DNA of 64,000 bases from Linepithema humile (Eukaryota > Arthropoda > Insecta > Hymenoptera > Formicidae), in contig NW_027124985.1 in NCBI RefSeq assembly GCF_040581485.1, positions 486,948-550,947 on the forward strand. The letters run 5' to 3'. The notes beneath the pieces were generated by a model. The model saw nothing but the letters and a program-made list of their open reading frames with translations, had not been told where the DNA came from and ran no database searches. How positions within the stretch are numbered: the first letter of the stretch is position 1; every line of letters starts with the position of its first letter. Below are positions 42,957 to 55,800 of the stretch, in pieces. Made by a program: the position numbers and the translations under genes.

Positions 42957-43860
42957 TACTAGGTGCGCAACTAAGTTTCCGGGTTTTTTTTATCAATGCA
43001 AAATGGAAAATTTCAAGAGAAATACAAAAAACGGTTTATTCAAAATATCGTCCCTCGCTAGCTACACATTTTTGCCATCTCTCTGGCAATACATGAATAC
43101 CGCGACGATAAAACGACGCGTCTTTGAATCGAAACCATTCATCCAACCAATTCTGCACTTCTTCGAAATTGGCCAAGTGTAGCCCAGCCAAGCCATGCGC
43201 CATCGACCGGAACAAGTGATAATCGGAAGGGGCCAGGTCTGGTGAATACAGCGGGTGCGGTAGCAGATCCCATTTCAGCGTTTTGATGGTGTCCTGGACG
43301 ATGGAAGTGCGATGGCACGGAGCGTTGTCGTGCTGCAATATTACTCGTTCGTGTCTCGTGTCCCATTCTGGCCGTTTTTCGAGCAATGCATGGTTCAAAT
43401 TTATCAGTTGTTGTTGTCTTGTGTTTGCGTATCATTTTCATCCAATAACGCTTGCAGATCGGCGTCCTCAAATGTTTTTGGTCTTCCGGAGCGCTCCTTG
43501 TCCTCAGTGTCGAAATCGCCACTTCTGAAGCGTTTAAACCAATCTTTACAGGTAGTTTTCGATGGTGCATGTTTGCCGTAGGCTTTCTTAAGCAAACGAC
43601 CTGCTTCAGCTGCATTTTCTTTCAAGTTGAAGCAGAAAAGCAAAGCTTCCCGCAAATGCTGTTTAGTTGGCACAAAACTCGACATCTTTATTGTTAGAAA
43701 AAAAATTTTTGCGTTGCGATATGTGTTGGTATTATAACTGGTTATTGTTGACAGATGTCCAAGTTAATAAAAAAACACAACTTTAGACATGTATATCGAC
43801 TACATGTATCGTTAGCGCCATTCATGTGTGAAACCCGGAAACTTAGTTGCGCACCTAGTA
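42957..43860 (-). mobile_element. Mariner element, 900 bp, internally deleted, with TA target duplication
   Basis: The element is 42959-43858, flanked by ta on both sides (42957-42958 and 43859-43860). The terminal inverted repeats are about 28 bp: ctaggtgcgcaactaagttt and its complement at the right end. Removing the element and one ta rebuilds a satellite monomer of the aattattgctcg type seen elsewhere in the array. It carries a minus-strand mariner transposase in two pieces. A full mariner is about 1.3 kb, so about 350-400 bp are missing. Confidence 0.95.
43036..43685 (-). pseudogene. Mariner transposase, internally deleted and frameshifted
   Basis: Segment 43685-43404 codes the N-terminal paired helix-turn-helix region (LREALLFCFNLKENAAEA, KDWFKRFRSGDFDTEDKERS, SGRPKTF). 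Segment 43398-43036, in another phase, codes the end of the catalytic domain: ILQHDNAPCHRTS, then LYSPDLAPSDYHLF. The last two catalytic aspartates are 34 residues apart (DD34D, the mariner type). The first aspartate and the whole middle of the catalytic domain are absent, because the frame jumps directly from the linker to the DNAP region. The product cannot be active. Confidence 0.9.
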
Positions 43861-46800
43861 ATTATTGCTCGTATGTGATTGGTACCAAATTAATTTACAG
43901 ACTCTGTACTATCGAAATATATAAGAAATTGAATTTGTTGCTCGTTTTAAAGTATCGAGAAGCGACACTGTCGTCGCGGATTGATATGGCGCGGATTAAA
44001 AACGTTATAATTAGATGAAATAATTTGTTGCTTGTATGTTTTTGGTACCAAATTAATCTACAGACTCTGTACTATCGAAATATATAAGAAATTGAATTTT
44101 ATGCTTGTTTTAAAGTATCGAGAAACGACACTGTCGTCGCGGATTGATACGGCGCGGATTAAAAACGTTATAATTAGATGAAATAATTTGTTGCTCGTAT
44201 GTTTTTGGTACCAAATTAATCTACAGACTCTGTACTATCGAAATATATAAGAAATTGAATTTGATGCTTGTTTTAAATTATCGAGAAGCGACACTGTCGT
44301 CGCGGATTGATACGGCGCGGATTAAAAACGTTTTAATTAGATGAAATAATTTGTTTCTCGTATGTTTTTGGTACCAAATTAATCTACAGACTCTGTACTA
44401 TCGAAATATATAAGAAATTGAATTTGATGCTTGTTTTAAAGTATCGAGAAACGACACTGTCGTCGCGGATTGATACGGCGCGAATTAAAAACGTTATAAA
44501 TAGTTAAAATAATTTGTTGCTCGTATGTTTTTGGTCTCAAGTTAATCTACGAACAATATACTAATCAAAAAAATAAGAAATTGAATTTGTTGCTCGTTTC
44601 AATGTATCGAGAAGCGACATTTTGTCGTCGCGGACTGGTACGGCGCGGATTAATAACGTTATAATTAGTTGAAATAATTTGTTGCTCGTATGTGTTTGGT
44701 ACCAAATTAATTTACAGACTCTGTACTATCGAAATATATAAGAAATTGAATTTGTTGCTCGTTTTAAAGTATCGAGAAGCGACACTGTTGTCGCGGATTG
44801 ATATGGCGCGGATTAAAAACGTTATAATTAGTTGAAATAATTTGTTGCTCGTATGTTTTTGGTACCAAATTAATCTACAGACTCTGTACTATCGAAATAT
44901 ATAAGAAATTGAATTTGTTGCTCGTTTTAAAGTATCGAGAAGCGACACTGTCGTCGCGGATTGATATGGCGCGGATTAAAAACGTTATAATTAGTTGAAA
45001 TAATTTGTTGCTCGTATGTGTTTGGTACCAAATTAATCTACAGACTCTGTACTATCGAAATATATAAGAAATTGAATTTGTTGCTCGTTTTAAAGTATCG
45101 AGAAGCGACACTGTCGTCGCGGATTGATATGGCGCGGATTAAAAACGTTATAATTAGTTGAAATAATTTGTTGCTCGTATGTGATTGGTACTAAATTAAT
45201 TTACAGACTCTGTACTATCGAAATATATAAGAAATTGAATTTGTTGCTCGTTTTAAAGTATCGAGAAGCGACACTGTTGTCGCGGATTGATATGGCGCGG
45301 ATTAAAAACGTTATAATTAGTTGAAATAATTATTGCTCGTATGTGATTGGTACCAAATTAATTTACAGACTCTGTACTATCGAAATATATAAGAAATTGA
45401 ATTTGTTGCTCGTTTTAAAGTATCGAGAAGCGACACTGTTGTCGCGGATTGATATGGCGCGGATTAAAAACGTTATAATTAGTTGAAATAATTTGTTGCT
45501 CGTATGTGATTGGTACCAAATTAATTTACAGACTCTGTACTATCGAAATATATAAGAAATTGAATTTGTTGCTCGTTTTAAAGTATCGAGAAGCGACACT
45601 GTCGTCGCGGATTGATATGGCGCGGATTAAAAACGTTATAATTAGTTGAAATAATTATTGCTCGTATGTGATTGGTACCAAATTAATTTACAGACTCTGT
45701 ACTATCGAAATATATAAGAAATTGAATTTGTTGCTCGTTTTAAAGTATCGAGAAGCGACACTGTTGTCGCGGATTGATATGGCGCGGATTAAAAACGTTA
45801 TAATTAGTTGAAATAATTTGTTGCTCGTATGTGATTGGTACCAAATTAATTTACAGACTCTGTACTATCGAAATATATAAGAAATTGAATTTGTTGCTCG
45901 TTTTAAAGTATCGAGAAGCGACATTGTCGTCGCGGATTGATACGGCGCGGATTAAAAACGTTATAATTAGATGAAATAATTTGTTGCTCGTATGTTTTTG
46001 GTACCAAATTAATCTACAGACTCTGTACTATCGAAATATATAAGAAATTGAATTTGATGCTTGTTTTAAATTATCGAGAAGCGACACTGTCGTCGCGGAT
46101 TGATACGGCGCGGATTAAAAACGTTTTAATTAGATGAAATAATTTGTTTCTCGTATGTTTTTGGTACCAAATTAATCTACAGACTCTGTACTATCGAAAT
46201 ATATAAGAAATTGAATTTGATGCTTGTTTTAAAGTATCGAGAAACGACACTGTCGTCGCGGATTGATACGGCGCGAATTAAAAACGTTATAAATAGTTAA
46301 AATAATTTGTTGCTCGTATGTTTTTGGTCTCAAGTTAATCTACGAACAATATACTAATCAAAAAAATAAGAAATTGAATTTGTTGCTCGTTTCAATGTAT
46401 CGAGAAGCGACATTTTGTCGTCGCGGACTGGTACGGCGCGGATTAATAACGTTATAATTAGTTGAAATAATTTGTTGCTCGTATGTGTTTGGTACCAAAT
46501 TAATTTACAGACTCTGTACTATCGAAATATATAAGAAATTGAATTTGTTGCTCGTTTTAAAGTATCGAGAAGCGACACTGTTGTCGCGGATTGATATGGC
46601 GCGGATTAAAAACGTTATAATTAGTTGAAATAATTTGTTGCTCGTATGTTTTTGGTACCAAATTAATCTACAGACTCTGTACTATCGAAATATATAAGAA
46701 ATTGAATTTGTTGCTCGTTTTAAAGTATCGAGAAGCGACACTGTCGTCGCGGATTGATATGGCGCGGATTAAAAACGTTATAATTAGTTGAAATAATTTG

Positions 46801-49800
46801 TTGCTCGTATGTGTTTGGTACCAAATTAATCTACAGACTCTGTACTATCGAAATATATAAGAAATTGAATTTGTTGCTCGTTTTAAAGTATCGAGAAGCG
46901 ACACTGTCGTCGCGGATTGATATGGCGGATTAAAAACGTTATAATTAGTTGAAATAATTTGTTGCTCGTATGTGATTGGTACTAAATTAATTTACAGACT
47001 CTGTACTATCGAAATATATAAGAAATTGAATTTGTTGCTCGTTTTAAAGTATCGAGAAGCGACACTGTTGTCGCGGATTGATATGGCGCGGATTAAAAAC
47101 GTTATAATTAGTTGAAATAATTATTGCTCTGTATGTGATTGGTACCAAATTAATTTACAGACTCTGTACTATCGTGAAAATATATAAGAAATTGAATTTG
47201 TTGTTCGTTTCAAAGTATCGAGAAGCGACACCGTTGTCGCGGATTGATATGGCGCGGATTAAAAACGTTATAATTAGTTGAAATAATTTGTTGCTCGTAT
47301 GTGATTGGTACCAAATTAATTTACAGACTCTGTACTATCGAAATATATAAGAAATTGAATTTGTGTGCTACGTTTTAAAGTATCGAGAAGCGACACTGTC
47401 GTCGCGGATTGATATGGCGCGGATTAAAAACGTTATAATTAGTTGAAATAATTATTGCTCGTATGTGATTGGTACCAAATTAATTTACAGACTCTGTACT
47501 ATCGAAATATATAAGAAATTGAATTTGTTGCTCGTTTTAAAGTATCGAGAAGCGACACTGTTGTCGCGGATTGATATGGCGCGGATTAAAAACGTTATAA
47601 TTAGTTGAAATAATTTGTTGCTCGTATGTGATTGGTACCAAATTAATTTACAGACTCTGTACTATCGAAATATATAAGAAATTGAATTTGTTGCTCGTTT
47701 TAAAGTATCGAGAAGCGACATTGTCGTCGCGGATTGATACGGCGCGAATTAAAAACGTTATAATTAGATGAAATAATTTGTTGCTTGTATGTTTTTGGTA
47801 CCAAATTAATCTACAGACTCTGTACTATCGAAATATATAAGAAATTGAATTTTATGCTTGTTTTAAAGTATCGAGAAACGACACTGTCGTCGCGGATTGA
47901 TACGGCGCGGATTAAAAACGTTATAATTAGATGAAATAATTTGTTGCTCGTATGTTTTTGGTACCAAATTAATCTACAGACTCTGTACTATCGAAATATA
48001 TAAGAAATTGAATTTGATGCTTGTTTTAAATTATCGAGAAGCGACACTGTCGTCGCGGATTGATACGGCGCGGATTAAAAACGTTTTAATTAGATGAAAT
48101 AATTTGTTGCTCGTATGTTTTTGGTACCAAATTAATCTACAGACTCTGTACTATCGAAATATATAAGAAATTGAATTTGATGCTTGTTTTAAAGTATCGA
48201 GAAACGACACTGTCGTCGCGGATTGATACGGCGCGAATTAAAAACGTTATAAATAGTTAAAATAATTTGTTGCTCGTATGTTTTTGGTCTCAAGTTAATC
48301 TACGAACAATATACTAATCAAAAAAATAAGAAATTGAATTTGTTGCTCGTTTCAATGTATCGAGAAGCGACATTTTGTCGTCGCGGACTGGTACGGCGCG
48401 GATTAATAACGTTATAATTAGTTGAAATAATTTGTTGCTCGTATGTGTGTTTGGTACCAAATTAATTTACAGACTCTGTACTATCGAAATATATAAGAAA
48501 TTGAATTTGTTGCTCGTTTTAAAGTATCGAGAAGCGACACTGTTGTCGCGGATTGATATGGCGCGGATTAAAAACGTTATAATTAGTTGAAATAATTTGT
48601 TGCTCGTATGTTTTTGGTACCAAATTAATCTACAGACTCTGTACTATCGAAATATATAAGAAATTGAATTTGTTGCTCGTTTTAAAGTATCGAGAAGCGA
48701 CACTGTCGTCGCGGATTGATATGGCGCGGATTAAAAACGTTATAATTAGTTGAAATAATTTGTTGCTCGTATGTGATTGGTACCAAATTAATTTACAGAC
48801 TCTGTACTATCGAAATATATAAGAAATTGAATTTGTTGCTCGTTTTAAAGTATCGAGTAGCGACACTGTTGTCGCGGATTGATATGGCGCGGATTAAAAA
48901 CGTTATAATTAGTTGAAATAATTATTGCTCGTATGTGATTGGTACCAAATTAATTTACAGACTCTGTACTATCGAAATATATAAGAAATTGAATTTGTTG
49001 CTCGTTTTAAAGTATCGAGAAGCGACACTGTTGTCGCGGATTGATATGGCGCGGATTAAAAACGTTATAATTAGTTGAAATAATTTGTTGCTCGTATGTG
49101 ATTGGTACCAAATTAATTTACAGACTCTGTACTATCGAAATATATAAGAAATTGAATTTGTTGCTCGTTTTAAAGTATCGAGAAGCGACACTGTTGTCGC
49201 GGATTGATATGGCGCGGATTAAAAACGTTATAATTAGTTGAAATAATTTGTTGCTCGTATGTTTTTGGTACCAAATTAATCTACAGACTCTGTACTATCG
49301 AAATATATAAGAAATTGAATTTGTTGCTCGTTTTAAAGTATCGAGAAGCGACACTGTCGTCGCGGATTGATATGGCGCGGATTAAAAAACGTTATAATTA
49401 GTTGAAATAATTTGTTGCTCGTATGTGATTGGTACCAAATTAATTTACAGACTCTGTACTATCGAAATATATAAGAAATTGAATTTGTTGCTCGTTTTAA
49501 AGTATCGAGAAGCGACACTGTTGTCGCGGATTGATATGGCGCGGATTAAAAACGTTATAATTAGTTGAAATAATTTGTTGCTCGTATGTGATTGGTACCA
49601 AATTAATTTACAGACTCTGTACTATCGAAATATATAAGAAATTGAATTTGTTGCTCGTTTTAAAGTATCGAGAAACGACACTGTCGTCGCGGATTGATAC
49701 GGCGCGGATTAAAAACGTTATAAATAGTTAAAATAATTTGTTGCTCGTATGTTTTTGGTCTCAAGTTAATCTACGAACAATATACTAATCAAAAAAATAA

Positions 49801-52800
49801 GAAATTGAATTTGTTGCACGTTTCAATGTATCGGGAAGCGACATTTTGTCGTCGCGGACTGGTACGGCGCGGATTAATAACGTTATAATTAGTTGAAATA
49901 ATTTGTTGCTCGTATGTGTTTGGTATCAAATTAATTTACAGACTCTGTACTATCGAAATATATAAGAAATTGAATTTGTTGCTCGTTTTAAAGTATCGAG
50001 AAGCGACACTGTTGTCGCGGATTGATATGGCGCGGATTAAAAACGTTATAATTAGTTGAAATAATTTGTTGCTCGTATGTGATTGGTACCAAATTAATTT
50101 ACAGACTCTGTACTATCGAAATATATAAAAAATTGAATTTGTTGCTCGTTTTAAAGTATCGAGAAGCGACACTGTCGTCGCGGATTGATACGGCGCGGAT
50201 AAAAAACGTTATAATTAGATGAAATAATTTGTTGCTCGTATGTTTTTGGTACCAAAATAATCTACAGACTCTGTACTATCAAAATATATAAAAAATTGAA
50301 TTTTATGCTTGTTTTAAAGTATCGAGAAACGACACTGTCGTTGCGGATTGATACGGCGCGGATTAAAAACGTTATAAATAGTTAAAATAATTTGTTGCTC
50401 GTATGTTTTTGGTCTCAAGTTATTCTACGAACAATATACTAATCAAAAAAATAAGAAATTGAATTTGTTGCTCGTTTCAATGTATCGAGAAGCGACATTT
50501 TGTCGTCGCGGACTGGTACGGCGCGGATTAATAACGTTATAATTAGTTGAAATAATTTGTTGCTCGTATGTGTTTGGTACCAAATTAATCTACAGATTCT
50601 GTACTATCGAAATATATAAGAAATTGAATTTGTTGCTCGTTTTAAAGTATCGAGAAGCGACACTGTCGTCGCGGATTGATATGGCGCGGATTAAAAACGT
50701 TATAATTAGTTGAAATAATTTGTTGTTCGTATGTGATTGGTACCAAATTAATTTACAGACTCTGTACTATCGAAATATATAAGAAATTGAATTTGTTGCT
50801 CGTTTTAAAGTATCGAGAAGCGACACTGTTGTCGCGGATTGATATGGCGCGGATTAAAAACGTTATAATTAGTTGAAATAATTTGTTGCTCGTATGTGAT
50901 TGGTACCAAATTAATTTACAGACTCTGTACTATCGAAATATATAAGAAATTGAATTTGTTGCTCGTTTTAAAGTATCGAGAAACGACACTGTCGTCGCGG
51001 ATTGATACGGCGCGGATTAAAAACGTTATAAATAGTTAAAATAATTTGTTGCTCGTATGTTTTTGGTCTCAAGTTAATCTACGAACAATATACTAATCAA
51101 AAAAATAAGAAATTGAATTTGTTGCACGTTTCAATGTATCGGGAAGCGACATTTTGTCGTCGCGGACTGGTACGGCGCGGATTAATAACGTTATAATTAG
51201 TTGAAATAATTTGTTGCTCGTATGTGTTTGGTATCAAATTAATTTACAGACTCTGTACTATCGAAATATATAAGAAATTGAATTTGTTGCTCGTTTTAAA
51301 GTATCGAGAAGCGACACTGTTGTCGCGGATTGATATGGCGCGGATTAAAAACGTTATAATTAGTTGAAATAATTTGTTGCTCGTATGTGATTGGTACCAA
51401 ATTAATTTACAGACTCTGTACTATCGAAATATATAAAAAATTGAATTTGTTGCTCGTTTTAAAGTATCGAGAAGCGACACTGTCGTCGCGGATTGATACG
51501 GCGCGGATAAAAAACGTTATAATTAGATGAAATAATTTGTTGCTCGTATGTTTTTGGTACCAAAATAATCTACAAACTCTGTACTATCAAAATATATAAA
51601 AAATTGAATTTTATGCTTGTTTTAAAGTATCGAGAAACGACACTGTCGTTGCGGATTGATACGGCGCGGATTAAAAACGTTATAAATAGTTAAAATAATT
51701 TGTTGCTCGTATGTTTTTGGTCTCAAGTTATTCTACGAACAATATACTAATCAAAAAAATAAGAAATTGAATTTGTTGCTCGTTTCAATGTATCGAGAAG
51801 CGACATTTTGTCGTCGCGGACTGGTACGGCGCGGATTAATAACGTTATAATTAGTTGAAATAATTTGTTGCTCGTATGTGTTTGGTACCAAATTAATCTA
51901 CAGATTCTGTACTATCGAAATATATAAGAAATTGAATTTGTTGCTCGTTTTAAAGTATCGAGAAGCGACACTGTCGTCGCGGATTGATATGGCGCGGATT
52001 AAAAACGTTATAATTAGTTGAAATAATTTGTTGTTCGTATGTGATTGGTACCAAATTAATTTACAGACTCTGTACTATCGAAATATATAAGAAATTGAAT
52101 TTGTTGCTCGTTTTAAAGTATCGAGAAGCGACACTGTTGTCGCGGATTGATATGGCGCGGATTAAAAACGTTATAATTAGTTAAAATAATTATTGCTCGT
52201 ATGTGATTGGTACCAAATTAATTTTACAGACTCTGTACTATCGAAATATATAAGAAATTGAATTTGTTACTCGTTTTAAAGTATCGAGAAGCGACACTCG
52301 TTGTCGCGGATTGATATGGCGCGGATTAAAAACGTTATAATTAGTTGAAATAATTTGTTGCTCGTATGTGATTGGTACCAAATTAATTTACAGACTCTGT
52401 ACTATCGAAATATATAAGAAATTGAATTTGTTGCTCGTTTTAAAGTATCGAGAAGCGACACTGTCGTCGCGGATTGATACGGCGCGGATTAAAAACGTTT
52501 TAATTAGATGAAATAACTTGTTGCTCGTATGTTTTTGGTACCAAATTAATCTACAGACTCTGTACTATCGAAATATATAAGAAATTGAATTTGATGCTTG
52601 TTTTAAATTATCGAGAAACGACACTGTCGTCGCGGATTGATACGGCGCGAATTAAAAACGTTATAAATAGTTAAAATAATTTGTTGCTCGTATGTTTTTG
52701 GTCTCAAGTTAATCTACGAACAATATACTAATCAAAAAAATAAGAAATTGAATTTGTTGCTCGTTTCAATGTATCGAGAAGCGACATTTTGTCGTCGCGG

Positions 52801-55800
52801 ACTGGTACGGCGCGGATTAATAACGTTATAATTAGTTGAAATAATTTGTTGCTCGTATGTGTTTGGTACCAAATTAATTTACAGACTCTGTAATATCGAA
52901 ATATATAAGAAATTGAATTTGTTGCTCGTTTTAAAGTATCGAGAAGCGACACTGTTGTCGCGGATTGATATGGCGCGGATTAAAAACGTTATAATTAGTT
53001 GAAATAATTTGTTGCTCGTATGTTTTTGGTACCAAATTAATCTACAGACTCTGTACTATCGAAATATATAAGAAATTGAATTTGTTGCTCGTTTTAAAGT
53101 ATCGAGAAGCGACACTGTCGTCGCGGATTGATATGGCGCGGATTAAAAACGTTATAATTAGTTGAAATAATTTGTTGCTCGTATGTGATTGGTACCAAAT
53201 TAATTTACAGACTCTGTACTATCGAAATATATAAGAAATTGAATTTGTTGCTCGTTTTAAAGTATCGAGAAGCGACACTGTCGTCGCGGATTGATATGGC
53301 GCGGATTAAAAACGTTATAATTAGTTGAAATAATTATTGCTCGTATGTGTTTGGTACCAAATTAATTTACAGACTCTGTACTATCGAAATATATAAGAAA
53401 TTGAATTTGTTGCTCGTTTTAAAGTATCGAGAAGCGACATTGTCGTCGCGGATTGATACGGCGCGGATTAAAAACGTTATAATTAGTTGAAATAATTTGT
53501 TGCTCGTATGTTTTTGGTACCAAATTAATCTACAGACTCTGTACTATCGAATTATATAAGAAATTGAATTTTATGCTTGTTTTAAAGTATCGAGAAACGA
53601 CACTGTCGTCGCGGATTGATACGGCGCGGATTAAAAACGTTATAATTAGTTGAAATAATTTGTTGCTCGTATGTTTTTGGTACCAAATTAATCTACAGAC
53701 TCTGTACTATCGAAATATATAAGAAATTGAATTTGTTGCTCGTTTTAAAGTATCGAGAAGCGACACTGTCGTCGCGGATTGATATGGCGCGGATTAAAAA
53801 CGTTATAATTAGTTGAAATAATTTGTTGCTCGTATGTGATTGGTACCAAATTAATTTACAGACTCTGTACTATCGAAATATATAAGAAATTGAATTTGTT
53901 GCTCGTTTTAAAGTATCGAGAAGCGACACTGTCGTCGCGGATTGATATGGCGCGGATTAAAAACGTTATAATTAGTTGAAATAATTATTGCTCGTATGTG
54001 ATTGGTACCAAATTAATTTACAGACTCTGTACTATCGAAATATATAAGAAATTGAATTTGTTGCTCGTTTTAAAGTATCGAGAAGCGACATTGTCGTCGC
54101 GGATTGATACGGCGCGAATTAAAAACGTTATAATTAGATGAAATAATTTGTTGCTTGTATGTTTTTGGTACCAAATTAATCTACAGACTCTGTACTATCG
54201 AATTATATAAGAAATTGAATTTTATGCTTGTTTTAAAGTATCGAGAAACGACACTGTCGTCGCGGATTGATACGGCGCGGATTAAAAACGTTATAATTAG
54301 ATGAAATAATTTGTTGCTCGTATGTTTTTGGTACCAAATTAATCTACAGACTCTGTACTATCGAAATATATAAGAAATTGAATTTGATGCTTGTTTTAAA
54401 TTATCGAGAAGCGACACTGTCGTCGCGGATTGATACGGCGCGGATTAAAAACGTTTTAATTAGATGAAATAATTTGTTGCTCGTATGTTTTTGGTACCAA
54501 ATTAATCTACAGACTCTGTACTATCGAAATATATAAGAAATTGAATTTGATGCTTGTTTTAAAGTATCGAGAAACGACACTGTCGTCGCGGATTGATACG
54601 GCGCGAATTAAAAACGTTATAAATAGTTAAAATAATTTGTTGCTCGTATGTTTTTGGTCTCAAGTTAATCTACGAACAATATACTAATCAAAAAAATAAG
54701 AAATTGAATTTGTTGCTCGTTTCAATGTATCGAGAAGCGACATTTTGTCGTCGCGGACTGGTACGGCGCGGATTAATAACGTTATAATTAGTTGAAATAA
54801 TTTGTTGCTCGTATGTGTTTGGTACCAAATTAATTTACAGACTCTGTACTATCGAAATATATAAGAAATTGAATTTGTTGCTCGTTTTAAAGTATCGAGA
54901 AGCGACACTGTTGTCGCGGATTGATATGGCGCGGATTAAAAACGTTATAATTAGTTGAAATAATTTGTTGCTCGTATGTTTTTGGTACCAAATTAATCTA
55001 CAGACTCTGTACTATCGAAATATATAAGAAATTGAATTTGTTGCTCGTTTTAAAGTATCGAGAAGCGACACTGTCGTCGCGGATTGATATGGCGCGGATT
55101 AAAAACGTTATAATTAGTTGAAATAATTTGTTGCTCGTATGTGATTGGTACCAAATTAATTTACAGACTCTGTACTATCGAAATATATAAGAAATTGAAT
55201 TTGTTGCTCGTTTTAAAGTATCGAGAAGCGACACTGTTGTCGCGGATTGATATGGCGCGGATTAAAAACGTTATAATTAGTTGAAATAATTATTGCTCGT
55301 CTGTGATTGGTACCAAATTAATTTACAGACTCTGTACTATCGAAATATATAAGAAATTGAATTTGTTGCTCGTTTTAAAGTATCGAGAAGCGACACTGTC
55401 GTCGCGGATTGATATGGCGCGGATTAAAAACGTTATAAATAGTTGAAATAATTTGTTGCTCGTATGTGATTGGTACCAAATTAATTTACAGACTCTGTAC
55501 TATCGAAATATATAAGAAATTGAATTTGTTGCTCGTTTTAAAGTATCGAGAAGCGACATTGTCGTCGCGGATTGATACGGCGCGGATTAAAAACGTTATA
55601 ATTAGATGAAATAATTTGTTGCTTGTATGTTTTTGGTACCAAATTAATCTACAGACTCTGTACTATCGAAATATATAAGAAATTGAATTTTATGCTTGTT
55701 TTAAAGTATCGAGAAACGACACTGTCGTCGCGGATTGATACGGCGCGGATTAAAAACGTTATAATTAGATGAAATAATTTGTTGCTCGTATGTTTTTGGT

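Noticed and set aside
43139..43697. Additional frames on both strands inside the mariner
   Set aside because: They are shadows of the broken transposase in other phases.
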